Shown: positions 10,430 through 21,579, counted from the first letter of the stretch. The stretch: 64,000 nt of DNA from Antedon mediterranea (GCF_964355755.1 NC_092672.1:27462501-27526500), one strand, 5' to 3'. Made by a program: numbers and translations. Notes: generated by a model from the sequence alone, not told the origin.

Positions 10430-10988
10430 AACAACAATAATAATATATTATAATTTAATGAATATTATTCAAAACCTGAGCTTCACTGACAATATATAAT
10501 AATAATGAAACACTGTCTGCAGATTGGATATAAGCCCTATATGTTTAATTGGTGTATGTTCTTTTAGTTCTGGTATAACCATTATTCCACAATATCATAA
10601 TACGTGTTTTTATTTTTATTGTATTAGGTTACTAGGTTACCATTTATGTCTTGGCACAATACACATTGTAACGTAGATTGTATTATTATGTTTATTGATT
10701 GCCATTCATCATTCCAATGAATCATTGGCTGAAATAACATATTCTTTAACATTGAAAGCTGATTCTCTGTATTGTGTGTTGAGCATCTCAATCATCACTG
10801 TGGTGTAACAGTCGTTTTTACTAATTCAATATTCCTAATATTTGGCTTTCAGTACTTAGTGTTTCCTGCATAGATTGCTATTGTCTATTTCTACTATATT
10901 TTTGTTGGAGGCCTACACGCACTGGAAACAACAGTTAGTTTGTCTACTACTGAGGATTGAAATTTACCCAGTAAATTAGAACAGAATT
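9305..10988. other. Intergenic region upstream of copy 2
   Basis: No gene is recognised. The stretch is very AT-rich and includes a triplet microsatellite at about 10392-10440. An AACAG just before the ATG at 10989 may be the acceptor of a 5-prime UTR intron. Confidence 0.35.
10392..10440. repeat. (GAC/ACA)n triplet microsatellite
   Basis: ACGACG and ACAACA repeats over about 50 bp, running into ATAATA. Confidence 0.9.
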
Positions 10989-13052
10989 ATGGCAGCTGTA
11001 AATAAATCCCGTGATGACATGGATACAATTGTAGATACTTACCTTATGATGGCCATGGCATCAAGAGATCTTGTAATTACTCACATTAAAGTTGAGCAGA
11101 AACTATGGGATATTGCTTTTAATCAATTACCCTATATAACATATCAAAAATATGGGACTGGAAGTTATTTTGAAGCTATGCCTCAGGAGATATGTGGAGA
11201 TGAAGATTTCATGTATAACCATTCAATTTATCCAGATGTATTGTGGCTATTTGAACCAGCAAGGAATGACCATAAAGGTGGTTACGTAATAGCTGAGCAG
11301 AATCCAAATGAACCAGTTTATTTCACACTTAAAGTAAGCAGCAACTGGCCTTTGAATGAATCTTTGAAAAATGTTGCTGTGAATGATTATGTAATACCTG
11401 ATGCTCTTATATTGTCAAATACATTCTATAGTGATTCTGAAAAATATCTCAAAACGTCTAGAATGCACGGTCCTTCATTAGAAGCTACTTTAATAAACTC
11501 TGAAAAAACAGATCAAACCCCTTGTTTAAAATGCCAGTCATGGACACTGGAATCAGAATTTTTTACAAGAGAAAGATTAAACTGGCCAACACAAGCAACT
11601 TTAAGAAAGATTTCAAAGCTTGATTGTCTATTAGTTGGTGTTGGACATGCAAGTAGCTCATCAAAAGAAATTGAATGGAGGTTATCCTTTTCCCTTGCTG
11701 AAAAAGAACTCTGTTATGAACTTAGTGAACCATATGTAAGATGCATGTGTGCCCTTAAGGCAATAAAATCTTCAAAATACATTAATTTATTTAGTGAATC
11801 TGATTCTCCAACACCATTCTGTTCTTACTTTATTAAGACAGCTTGCTTCTGGATGTGTGAAACCCTTCCTTGTAACAATCAAAGCACGATGGACTTGATC
11901 AGGAAGACTTTGGACTGGCTGATAGATTGCTACCAACAAAAATACCTTCCTCATTATTTCATTCCTCAACAAAATTTAATTGGACACTTAACAACGAAAA
12001 GTTGCGAAGAAGTGATAGTTTCATTGAAAGCAGTTAAACGAGACCTGTGGTGCTATGTGATGTCAAGTATCGCAGTTGCAGCTGGTGACTTTACTAACAA
12101 CACTTTTTGTGTCAAATTCAAGCTCCCCAAACTTTCAAGTCCAAAGGACTATGCAATACTGGAGTCTACATTACTTGATAGCACATGTAAGATTGAGATC
12201 ATGAAACGTGATTTAATTAGAGGTTACAATGTATTTTCCATCGGAAAACGACTATTATGTTATACTGTTTTGCATTGTGCAGAATTTAGTAAAATCATAC
12301 AAGAACATATGCAAGTACACGTTGATAAATTGGAAATTCTTCAACTTCAACTTGGCAATATGATTCAATCAGTCTTAGAAAGTGATGACGATATCGTACC
12401 AATCGGCTACAAGAAACTTATTCAGCATCATTTGTATTGCTGTTTAGGAGACACTTATACAGGAATGCTGAAATTTTTTCAAAGTACTAGGAAAGATGAT
12501 CTGCATGACTACCTCAATAAGCCATTGGAATACTATGAGAAAGGATCAGAGCTTGTGTACCCTGATGGATGGAGTGATCAGGGTATAGGTACCCAAGTCA
12601 ATGTGATTAAATATTATTATTTAATGAATGAAGAGGAAAAACTGAAAGAGATGCTTACCAAGTTTGAACCAGTACTTAGCAAAGTCAAAAGAAACAAAGA
12701 TGTAATGATGAAACTAAGAAAAGTTTTAATACATGGACATCTTACTGATGTTGTAGCCTTTGATGAATTTCCTTGGCAAACTGTTGACAGGGACATATTT
12801 AGTCTTGCTAAGAGTTCAACCAACTTTTTTTTTGTTAATCCAATCGTTTTCGTATTCTATGTAAATGCAAAATTATCACTGAAAGAAGGAGACATTTATA
12901 GGGCCTATACAAACTTAAATGAAATGAAGTCAAGTTTGACTGTGATTCATCTTTTAGATCATGAGATAACACAATCATTAATCCAGATCACAGAAAAACT
13001 ATTGGTTTTATGTTTGTATAAGTTTTTGTTCTTATTTAGCAAACTATTCTAA
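10989..13052 (+). CDS. Mab-21/cGAS-like nucleotidyltransferase with C-terminal helical extension (copy 2)
   Basis: Intronless 687-residue protein. GS is at 58-59, the acidic pair D71-x-D73 is in GDED, and the candidate third catalytic Asp is 175 (TDQTPC). A conserved FFTRERLNWP segment leads to [12 protein letters not shown] (about 227-238), the start of the Mab-21 helical domain, which includes [14 protein letters not shown] and LPHYF (320-324). From about 340 to 650 is a helical, TPR-like extension. Its best-conserved blocks are [20 protein letters not shown] (507-526) and NPIVFVFYVNAKLSLKEGDI (617-636). The last 20 residues are hydrophobic and aromatic (CLYKFLFLFSKLF). The stop codon overlaps a possible AATAAA polyadenylation signal (TAAATAAAA). 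Family members sense nucleic acid or other ligands and signal through cyclic nucleotides; this role is inferred. Confidence 0.92.
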   Translation: MAAVNKSRDDMDTIVDTYLMMAMASRDLVITHIKVEQKLWDIAFNQLPYITYQKYGTGSYFEAMPQEICGDEDFMYNHSIYPDVLWLFEPARNDHKGGYVIAEQNPNEPVYFTLKVSSNWPLNESLKNVAVNDYVIPDALILSNTFYSDSEKYLKTSRMHGPSLEATLINSEKTDQTPCLKCQSWTLESEFFTRERLNWPTQATLRKISKLDCLLVGVGHASSSSKEIEWRLSFSLAEKELCYELSEPYVRCMCALKAIKSSKYINLFSESDSPTPFCSYFIKTACFWMCETLPCNNQSTMDLIRKTLDWLIDCYQQKYLPHYFIPQQNLIGHLTTKSCEEVIVSLKAVKRDLWCYVMSSIAVAAGDFTNNTFCVKFKLPKLSSPKDYAILESTLLDSTCKIEIMKRDLIRGYNVFSIGKRLLCYTVLHCAEFSKIIQEHMQVHVDKLEILQLQLGNMIQSVLESDDDIVPIGYKKLIQHHLYCCLGDTYTGMLKFFQSTRKDDLHDYLNKPLEYYEKGSELVYPDGWSDQGIGTQVNVIKYYYLMNEEEKLKEMLTKFEPVLSKVKRNKDVMMKLRKVLIHGHLTDVVAFDEFPWQTVDRDIFSLAKSSTNFFFVNPIVFVFYVNAKLSLKEGDIYRAYTNLNEMKSSLTVIHLLDHEITQSLIQITEKLLVLCLYKFLFLFSKLF

Positions 13053-13424
13053 ATAAAATATTACGCAGCTGCTCTGTGTGCGGTTTGGGTGTTAATCTAC
13101 TTTGTACACAAGCTTGTAAACGGAATAGATATAGATAGATATTCTGAAATGCTGCATGATATACAGTAGTGCTAGTCTAGTAGTTCTGATCGCAATTTCA
13201 TTAATAAACTTGTCCCTCACTTTGTGGAAAAAGTGCTAATGTTGGGTTATCTAGGTAATTTAGGCGGGAATTGTATTACAGTACTAACATCTGTCATTTG
13301 CCTTTATTGTGGCATTTTTAAAATAAACAACTATAAAGATTGTGTAGGCCTACTACACATTGACATTTGCCATAACAGAATTATCAAATATATAAATCAA
13401 GCTAAAAAGACATAGATAGAGTTG

Positions 13425-13735
13425 TAGAGGAATTTCTGAAGAGGGGCATGGTATAAAGATTGTTTACAGTGGTTCTATGTGGGATATTGCTTATCAGCAT
13501 TTACCCTTCATAACTTATCACAAATATATGGTGGGTGGTTTTATAAATATATGCCAGTGTGGAGATCAAGATTGAATGTTGAAAGTAAACAGCACCTGGC
13601 CTTTAGATGAATATTGTATTGTTGACAAGAATGGTAACAAATTTCTGAGATGCTTTCAGGTAATTTAATTAAGCGTAAAACTCTACATTGGGCTGAAGTA
13701 GAAATAACAGATTTTTTCACAAGAAAATGAATAAA
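13425..13735 (+). pseudogene. Decayed fifth copy of the Mab-21/cGAS-like gene (N-terminal part)
   Basis: Translated pieces match the N-terminal half of the neighbouring copies in order: a WDIAYQHLPFITYHKYMVGG-like stretch around 13478-13540, a CGDQD-like piece (TGTGGAGATCAAGATT at about 13558-13574), then LKVNSTWPLDE at about 13580-13612, VDKNG at 13620-13635, and a DFFTRK-like end near 13711-13728. Stops, frameshifts and an internal deletion between the GDQD and WPLD blocks make it non-functional. It lies directly downstream of copy 2 in the same orientation, which suggests an old tandem duplication. Confidence 0.75.
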
Positions 13736-14850
13736 TAACAGGTCAATTACACCATCAGTCAGTTTAAATATGAAACGTACACAGCAAAACTATGCTATCC
13801 AAACACATATACATTTGAGCATGACAAAATATCTGACTGAAAACTATATATACCACCAAACCTTGCAAATTTAAAATACTAAGTGGGTGGGTTTAGGTGT
13901 GCAATGTAAACTTCTTATCGAATACACTAAATCTTGATCGATCGATAAATCGATCGCGCGAAAAATTATATTTTGAAAATAAAATTCAAGAAGAAATGAA
14001 TAGGCTTACTGTATGTTGTTTTATTTTGTTTGTAGTATTTAGGAAAAATGTATGTTTACCATTTATCGTAAATCGTTTTTGCCCTAGTGTGTTGCAGCTT
14101 ATATAGTTAAGCCAATCAAATGTCAATCATGTTCAAGTTTATATGCCAACAAATTAAACAACAAACTCCCGAAGCGACATTATTCAATTATTTTGGTTTA
14201 AATTTGTAGATTATACATTATTTTAAATGCACACGCAATCAGGCAATCTGCAGTCACATTTTTCATAATGCCAACCAATTAGTCAACAATATCCTGAAAC
14301 ATTATTGAAATATTTTGGTTTAAATTTGTAAATTTTACAATTTTTCTTTTATGCTGCACTACTGTACTACGCGCACACACTTAGGCACAATCTTAAATGA
14401 AAATTGTACTGTGCTGAGCATATGCTTATTTCTTTCTTTCATTTATTTGACATCTCAATACATAACATTAAAAATACATCAATAATATATATAATCACCT
14501 TTCATATTAGAAAGATTTGTGAATTTAAATCACAATACTTAGTTTATATTATGGACCAAAAGTGGTAGATCTAACAACTTCTATACTAAATGATTGACTT
14601 TAGATTCATGTGTATAAATGGAGATGACGGCTCTCTACCTACTAAACACAAGAAAACAATTATAATGTGGTTATACTATAGAATCAATCCAAAATGCGCT
14701 GTGCACAGTACAAACTTTAATCTGTGCAACACTTTTCCACATAATCTGTGCGCAAAGTGTAGTATTAGGTACAGTATATAGATTCAACAAATTCACCCGT
14801 ACACTGTACAAGTCAATACATTGCTTTTATTGTATTCTTTGGATTGTAGT
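13736..14850. other. Intergenic region
   Basis: No gene seen. A 30-bp phrase TATTTTGGTTTAAATTTGTA occurs twice, near 14190 and 14310, as an imperfect direct repeat. Confidence 0.3.
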
Positions 14851-15730
14851 ATTGCGTTTGTCTACTATATCAAAGAATATATATCACAAGAATGATTATT
14901 CCGCGATTTTTGCATGAGAAATTTGTAACAGAGAGCTCCAGTGAGTGATGCCCGCCCTCATAAGGGCGGATGTATACATACTAAATAAGACTTGATTTAA
15001 TAGATATTATACATGTCACATTAAATAGAATTATGATAATAGTTTTTGCAATTTTAAACTATTTTATAATACATATTTATTAACAAACTAGTGTACATTC
15101 ACTTTTACAGACAATTATTTACTAACATGCTAAGTTAGTACACAAAAAAGGCCTAACACAGCAACACCAAAAATCAATGAATCGTTACTCAGCATGGCCT
15201 ATTCTTTACCATTGCCGTTTACTACTCTACGCCCGGTAAATTAAGTATTGTTTTTATGATATAAATTAGTATAAAATACATGTTATTAATAGGACAAAAT
15301 GTTAAATGTTATTAACATTTATTTGTTTTACCAGAAACAAGTTAAATATAGGAATATTATTAAACAATCCTTCGTGAAAACGCGTAAACACCACACGCCC
15401 GGTCACGCTATCGTAGCGCCCGGTTGATAAAGCAAACTGTTTATACGGCAGTTTTTACTAAATAAATTGCATAAAACGAACAATTAAATATCCAAATAGT
15501 ATTTAACATGAAGTTGGCATGTAGTTGATAACATTTTTTATCATGAAAATACTACCGGTGGTCTAGCCTTTGATTATTGAAACCGTCACAAAAAGTTGTA
15601 TACATCCCAGATACATCTACACTTATGGCGGCGCCCTACCACATGGACAATATTACTGTTACAGGGAAAATCGCGGATTACTCATTCTTGTGATATATAT
15701 TCTTTGACTATATTTAGACATAGACGCAAT
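14851..15730. mobile_element. Non-autonomous DNA transposon with about 80-bp terminal inverted repeats
   Basis: The left end (ATTGCGTTTGTCT, then CAAAGAATATATATCACAAG, then CCGCGATTTT) and the right end (AAAATCGCGG, then CTTGTGATATATATTCTTTG, then AGACATAGACGCAAT) are near-perfect inverted repeats over about 65-85 bp. The 880-bp body has no coding capacity. It sits between copies 2 and 3 of the nucleotidyltransferase genes. Confidence 0.75.
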
Positions 15731-16087
15731 GTAAAAAAAGCAGCTACGTAGACTATGGAATAATGTATACAGCATACAGTATGTATATTGATTCTTCATT
15801 CATTGTTTGCAGAGCTGTTGGTTGAGTCATAGACCTAGCTCCGTAGTTGAATAAACATATTCTATACAATTATAATGTATAAGCATACGACACAAAAATC
15901 ATTGAAGTGTGTTACCCAGTCTAAAGGATTACTAGCTGCAGTATGGGAGTATGATCCAAACAAATAACCGGTATAATGTGTAGGCCGTGTAGTTGGATTT
16001 AAGTTCGTGCTTATTACCGTACTGTTAACATCTTACTCGATCTTCTTACTTTGTGGTGTTCAAAATAACTAACATCATAATAACAGT
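15731..16087. other. Upstream region of copy 3
   Basis: No repeat or gene recognised. AACAG immediately precedes the T before the ATG at 16088, consistent with a 5-prime UTR intron acceptor. Confidence 0.3.
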
Positions 16088-18124
16088 ATGGCAGTTGTGT
16101 GTAAATCAAGAGGTAAAGACAATGATAGAATTGCAGATAAGCTTCTTAAAAGAGCCATGTGTTTAAGGTCTCTTCGTATTACTTCTAATAAAGTTAAACA
16201 GAAACTATACGATATATCTATTACTGCATCCTGCAAAAGAAAATATGTAGTGGGAAGTTTGTATGAAGCTATGCCTCACATAATTTGTGGAGATCAGGAT
16301 TTCATGTTAAATCATCCACTTTATCCAGTTGTGTTGTGGCCGTTTGAACCAGCAAGAAAGGATCATAAAGGTGGCTATCTAATGGCTCAACAGAATCCAA
16401 ATGAACCAGTTTATTTTACGCTAAAGGTAAACAGCAACTGGCCTTTGGATGTATCTTTAAATTATGCTATTAATGAGTATGGTTATATAATGCCTGATGT
16501 CTTTACGAAAGATGAATTCCGTAAATCTGAAACAACATTTCAGGAATCGTCTAGGAAACATGGTCCTTCAATAGAATTAACCCATTATGACTCTACAACA
16601 ACTGATATTATTTCTTGTTTATCCTGTCAGTCATGGCCATTGCATTCAGTAGATTTTTTTACAAGAGAAAGAGAAAACAGTTGGCCACCAGATGTGATTT
16701 TAAGAAAGATCCCCAAGGTTGATTGTCTGGTAGTTGGTGTTGGACATCCAACAAGCCCATCAAAAGAAATTGAATGGAGGTTATCTTTTTCTCTAGCTGA
16801 ACGAGAACTTTGTTATGAACTCTGTCAACCATATGCTGAATGCATGTGTGCTCTTAAAGCAATAAAATCTTCAAAGTACATTGATCTATTTAGTGAATCT
16901 GATTCACCAACACCATTCTGTTCTTACTTTATAAAGACAGCTTGCTTCTGGATGTGTGAAACTTCACCTACTAAAGGTCATGTCAGCACTATGAACTTGA
17001 TCAGGAAGACACTTGATTGGCTGATAAAATGCTATGAAGAAAGGTATCTCCCTCATTATTTTATTTACCAACAAAATTTAATTGGAAATTTCTCAAGAGA
17101 ATGTTGCGATAAAATGAGAGTTTCACTGAAGACAGTCAAAAGAGATCTTTGGAGCAATGTGATGTCAAGTATTGCTGTTATAGTTGGTGGTTGTATGGAT
17201 GTCATTCTAGATCATCAACTCTTTATTCCCAATAGCCCTAAGGAATATTCAGAACTAATAAATAGCAAAGATAAGATTAAGGAGATTAACACAAATATAC
17301 TTAGCAATGATTTTACAAAAGAGTTTGAACTACGGTGTTTAACTACTTTGCAGTGTTTTGTATTTAGTGGTATCATACAAGATTATTTCTGTCAAAAAAT
17401 CGATCCATTAGAAATTATTCAACTTCAACTCGATGATATAATTGAATTAGTCTTAGAAAGTGATGACAAAAATAGTACCAATTGGCTACAAGGAAGTTTA
17501 CATTATTTATATTGCTGTTTAGGAGATACATATACAGGTTTATTGAAATATTTACAAGACTGTGGGATATATAATCTGCAAGACTACCTCAACAAGCCAT
17601 TGAATTGCTATGAGAAAGGATCAAAGCTTTTGTACCCTGATGGATGGAGAGATCAGAGATGTATAGGTACCCAAATTAATGTTATTAAATTCTACTATTT
17701 AATGAATGAAGAAACAAAACTGAAAGAGATGCTTGTCAAGTTTGAACCAGTACTTAGCAAAGTCAAAAGAAACAAACAAATATTGACAAAACTAAGAAAA
17801 GTTATAATAGGTACTACTAAAAACACACAAGTGGATATTTATGCATGGCGTATTGTTGATAAGGACATATTTGGTATTGCTAAAAATTCAAAACATATTA
17901 CTTGCTTTAATGCAATTGTTTTTATATTTTATGTAAATGCCAAACTATCACTTAAAGAAGGAGACATTTATAGAGCATATGAACATTTAAATGAAATGAA
18001 GTCAATTTTACATGTCATTAAATTAGCTGATACTGGGGGTACACTAAAGTTGATTATGATCATAGAAAATTATTTGATTAAAAGTGTATATATGTTTTGG
18101 TTATTATTTAGAAAGATCTTCTAA
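16088..18124 (+). CDS. Mab-21/cGAS-like nucleotidyltransferase with C-terminal helical extension (copy 3)
   Basis: Intronless 678-residue protein. GS is at 56-57, D69-x-D71 is in GDQD, and the candidate third Asp is 173 (TDIISC). The Mab-21 helical domain begins at [12 protein letters not shown] (228-239) and contains [14 protein letters not shown] and LPHYF. The remaining roughly 340 residues match the helical extension of copies 2 and 4, with DYLNKPLNCYEKGSKLLYPD and a second helix-rich block near the end. The C-terminal tail is hydrophobic and aromatic (SVYMFWLLFRKIF). Catalytic residues look intact. No membrane-spanning segment longer than the tail is seen, so a soluble or peripherally attached protein is likely. 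Confidence 0.92.
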   Translation: MAVVCKSRGKDNDRIADKLLKRAMCLRSLRITSNKVKQKLYDISITASCKRKYVVGSLYEAMPHIICGDQDFMLNHPLYPVVLWPFEPARKDHKGGYLMAQQNPNEPVYFTLKVNSNWPLDVSLNYAINEYGYIMPDVFTKDEFRKSETTFQESSRKHGPSIELTHYDSTTTDIISCLSCQSWPLHSVDFFTRERENSWPPDVILRKIPKVDCLVVGVGHPTSPSKEIEWRLSFSLAERELCYELCQPYAECMCALKAIKSSKYIDLFSESDSPTPFCSYFIKTACFWMCETSPTKGHVSTMNLIRKTLDWLIKCYEERYLPHYFIYQQNLIGNFSRECCDKMRVSLKTVKRDLWSNVMSSIAVIVGGCMDVILDHQLFIPNSPKEYSELINSKDKIKEINTNILSNDFTKEFELRCLTTLQCFVFSGIIQDYFCQKIDPLEIIQLQLDDIIELVLESDDKNSTNWLQGSLHYLYCCLGDTYTGLLKYLQDCGIYNLQDYLNKPLNCYEKGSKLLYPDGWRDQRCIGTQINVIKFYYLMNEETKLKEMLVKFEPVLSKVKRNKQILTKLRKVIIGTTKNTQVDIYAWRIVDKDIFGIAKNSKHITCFNAIVFIFYVNAKLSLKEGDIYRAYEHLNEMKSILHVIKLADTGGTLKLIMIIENYLIKSVYMFWLLFRKIF

Positions 18125-19429
18125 CATAAATCTAGTATCGCTGTTTGTATCATAGTCTTTAAACTCAAGTATCAAAACAAAATAGAAGGTTCTGCAATAA
18201 TGCGCAAGATTGATTCTAGCATGACTGAAAATAGCATATTACACTTGCTACAGTCATAGCAGGAAATTGCCGTACCTAATAATACTGTAGGTACAAGTAT
18301 AAGAAATTAAAAAGGATGAGTATAGCATAGAATAGCAAAAATCCTATGTTATAATATCTTGCATCTGAATTCCTGTTTCCAACCAGGTCATCTATTTATA
18401 GTACAAGTAAAAATGACGGAATTCTTTGAATAAAATATTAAAAAGGTTTAGAGTTTCTTTCAAAATATAAGACATATTAGTTGAAAGAAGAATGAAGGCT
18501 AACAGAGCAGAATATCCAATATTACAATATTAAGTATTGTACATTTTAAATACTGTAAATTTTGGGCGATAATATCAAAGTTTATTTTGGTCAGTAATTA
18601 AATAGGCCTAGACCTAGATAGGCTAGGCCTAAATAGAAAAAACACCTTGTCGACTTGTTGTTGCCTTATTAATTATTGCCATCGTGTTGACGGGTTGATT
18701 AAATACACATCATTTTTTTATTTGTGTATTTTAATTCTCGAAACCGACCAGACACGACACGTCGATGAAAATCTTCTGACCAACAACCGTTTACAATTAT
18801 GCGCTCTCTATGTTGAGTAAAATTAAAGATGGTAAAATTACGCACCGTTTGTAAACCTCTCCCTTGCGTGAAATCCTTCCGATCCTTCCGTCCAATAGAC
18901 ATAAAATAAATCGGAAAAAAAGCCAATGTTACATTTCTTTATTTTGTAAACTGTTTAAATTAAAAACATTTCTAAACACATACCGGCTTTTAAAAGATAA
19001 TTTGATATATGAATTGTTTTAATTTAGCACTGAAACAATACATTTAAAGAAATGTAACATTGACTTTTATTCTGATTTATTTACTATACTTGTGAACTCG
19101 TAATAAAGTCAACTCAATAAAACTATGTCTACACTATCAAACTAGTTTGACAAAAAAAAAAGTGCGATGTAGCCAAATATGGTAGTGATATGCCCAAATT
19201 ATACAAATCTATTATACCTCCTCACCTTGGATGTTGTTCAATTCAATTATTTCTCCATGTCAGGCCCGTCGAATTGACGCTGTTCAACGGAAGTTTGTAC
19301 GGTTCCTGTCTTATAATTGTCCTAATTTTGCCTTTTCCATTAATTCTGTTCAGCAATCGTCGTACTATATCTGATATGTTTTTTAAAATATTTTTTTAAC
19401 ATTTTAAATTTTGAATATGACTGTTAATT
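18125..19429. other. Intergenic region downstream of copy 3
   Basis: AT-rich sequence with scattered AGGCCTA motifs (18600-18640). A partial copy of the short inverted-repeat MITE lies at about 19118-19197. No gene is supported. Confidence 0.35.
19118..19197. repeat. Foldback MITE family, copy 1 (partial)
   Basis: Contains GTCTACACTATCAAACTAG and a GCCAAATATGGTAGTGATAT phrase shared with copies at 30078, 40509, 43765, 45655 and 53248. Only one end is present. Confidence 0.65.
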
Positions 19430-20620
19430 TCGCAGCTTATCTATATATAAATTTACGTAAGGGCAAAATTCGGTAAATCGCGCCTTACTTCTAGAATTTT
19501 TACTCGATGGTATATAAAGTTGGTTCGTACTTTCGGTACTGATTTTAACCACCTGATGTAACCCTGTTTACTAATTAAATTAAGTTAGATAATTAGTTAT
19601 TGGCGATTAAAACGAATTTAGGTTCAACGATTTGCCCCAAATAGGGGTGTTTTCCGATCGTGGTATACACTGTCTAATGGATGTCCGTCTTGAAAAATAC
19701 CCGCCACAAAAATGCGAGGAGGCTTCGCATTTTCCTATCTCCTCCTACGATAATTGTTTTTAATAGCTGAAAACCGGTTGAACAGTTCGAGTACAGCATC
19801 ATAATGTTGAAGACAGGCCGATTTTCTTTAAAAATACTATTTTGATACATTTAATATACGTTTTTACAAATGTATTGATTTGTGATGAATGGAACATTCC
19901 AAATTATTTGGTTTAACCATACAGGTATAGATTTAGATTTATGGGCCCCCTTGGAGAATAAACATAAATAGTATTGCAATGCTGTACAATACTGTTAAGG
20001 TATTAACCACTTTTGATCGCAATTTGAATCGCAAATTTCTTACTGTGAGTGTTGGTACTGTTAGATGTAATATAAAAATATATACAAATAAACTTTATTA
20101 CTGTGAGTGTGGGTAGGCCCTACTGTTAGATTATAAACATATAATATAGAAATAAACATTCCAAATTATTTGGTTTAACCATAGAGGTATAGATTTAGAT
20201 TTATGGGCCCCCTTGGAGAATAAACATAAATAGTATTGCAATGCTGTACAATACTGTTAAGGTATTAACCACTTTTGATCGCAATTTGAATCGCAAATTT
20301 CTTACTGTGAGTGTTGGTACTGTTAGATGTAATATAAAAATATATACAAATAAACTTTATTACTGTGAGTGTGGGTAGGCCCTACTGTTAGATTATAAAC
20401 ATATAATATACAAATAAATAAACGTTATTACTGACAGTTGCTTCTCAACGTTTGTATTAATTAATAATTTAAAAATATATAAACGTCGTAGTGGTGTACT
20501 TTACTATTTCAATCGACTATGACAGTGAGAGTTTTAACAAAGTACCGTATTAAATCGTAAATGTTTTACTGTATTTAGTGGTATATTATTTATAGGCCTA
20601 TAAAACATTAAAAACAATAT
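19430..20620. repeat. Dispersed repeat, copy 1 (with internal tandem duplication)
   Basis: Shares long blocks with 47920-48400, including CGATTTGCCCCAAATAGGGG, TTTTCCGATCGTGGTATACA and a TGACAGTTGCTTCTCAACG block. The two blocks are close together in the other copy but separated here by a duplicated 262-bp unit. Type unknown, no coding capacity. Confidence 0.7.
19894..20417. repeat. 262-bp tandem duplication
   Basis: Two nearly identical head-to-tail units (19894-20155 and 20156-20417), starting at ACATTCCAAATTATTTGG. Differences by eye are few, such as CATACAGG versus CATAGAGG, which implies a recent duplication. Confidence 0.9.
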
Positions 20621-21492
20621 TTCGTTACTGAGTGGATAAGAATATATTTTAAAATGTTTCCTCTTTGTACCTATCTTCTTCCCCCATCCCTCAACCCTTA
20701 ATGTTACATACAAAACACAAATTGGGTTTGTTTAAATGAGTCCAAATAAAAAAATTTGACTCATTTTGTTTTTCTCTCGGAAGTAATTCCCAGGGTGCTA
20801 ATTTTGGTTGACTACATAAATCATTGTGTATATTTATTCGTTTCTGTAAACGACAATATGTATTATAGTCCTGCGGTACGTACACTGTTTGAAATCTCCA
20901 TTTTTTTCTCGCTGGAAATACTGTGTATTCGAGAACCATCTGTGGGCACGACCTAGATGGTACGCGAGCGAAGCGAGCGTGCCATCTAGTATTAACTAAT
21001 TAGGCCTAGTAATGTATTGGTAAGTGTAATAATATAAAACAAGGAAAAAGGGTTTGGAAAACCATTATGATTCAACATTTCCAATTTTATGCCATATAAT
21101 TATTGTTCTCAATATGCTAAACATTTAATCCGTAATTGAAGATGCTTAAATTAAAATAAATATTAAAATCACACACGACTCAATTTTAGACTAGTCGTTA
21201 ATCTGAATCTAAATCACTTTAGGAAGATAAATTTTATTATGATTATATTTATCTCAAGTCTAGTAAAGAATTGTATTGCTAATTTATTTACACTTTTAAA
21301 TGATTGAGATATTTTTTAGAAGCATTATTAGCATTTGTGTTTTTTTGTTGTATATTTTGTATACCCGAAAACAAATGAATTTGAAAAAAATAATGATGTG
21401 AATATAATAATCTGAATCACAACACAAAAATTACAATCTGCGCATGTCTTACGCAGCTTTATAGGTACGATGGCAAACATCGCTTCTTTCGA
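20621..21492. other. Intergenic region upstream of the SLC6 gene
   Basis: Includes a short palindrome (CTAGATGG...CCATCTAG, 20953-20989) around GCGAGCGAAGCGAGCG. Otherwise AT-rich with no gene. Confidence 0.3.
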
Positions 21493-21500
21493 TGACGTAA
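21493..21500 (+). promoter_or_regulatory. CRE-like site TGACGTAA
   Basis: A CREB/ATF-type half-consensus 80 bp upstream of the proposed SLC6 start codon. Related TTACGTCA (22130-22137) and TGACGTGA (22172-22179) sites, with inverted and direct CCAAT boxes (about 22157 and 22193), lie downstream in the proposed first intron. A promoter role is inferred only. Confidence 0.3.
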
Positions 21501-21579
21501 CAATTGTTTACCTTTGAGTTAGTTTGCACGTAGTAGAGCATACTGTGGTTATTTATCGTTTACAATTTTGCTAATCAAA

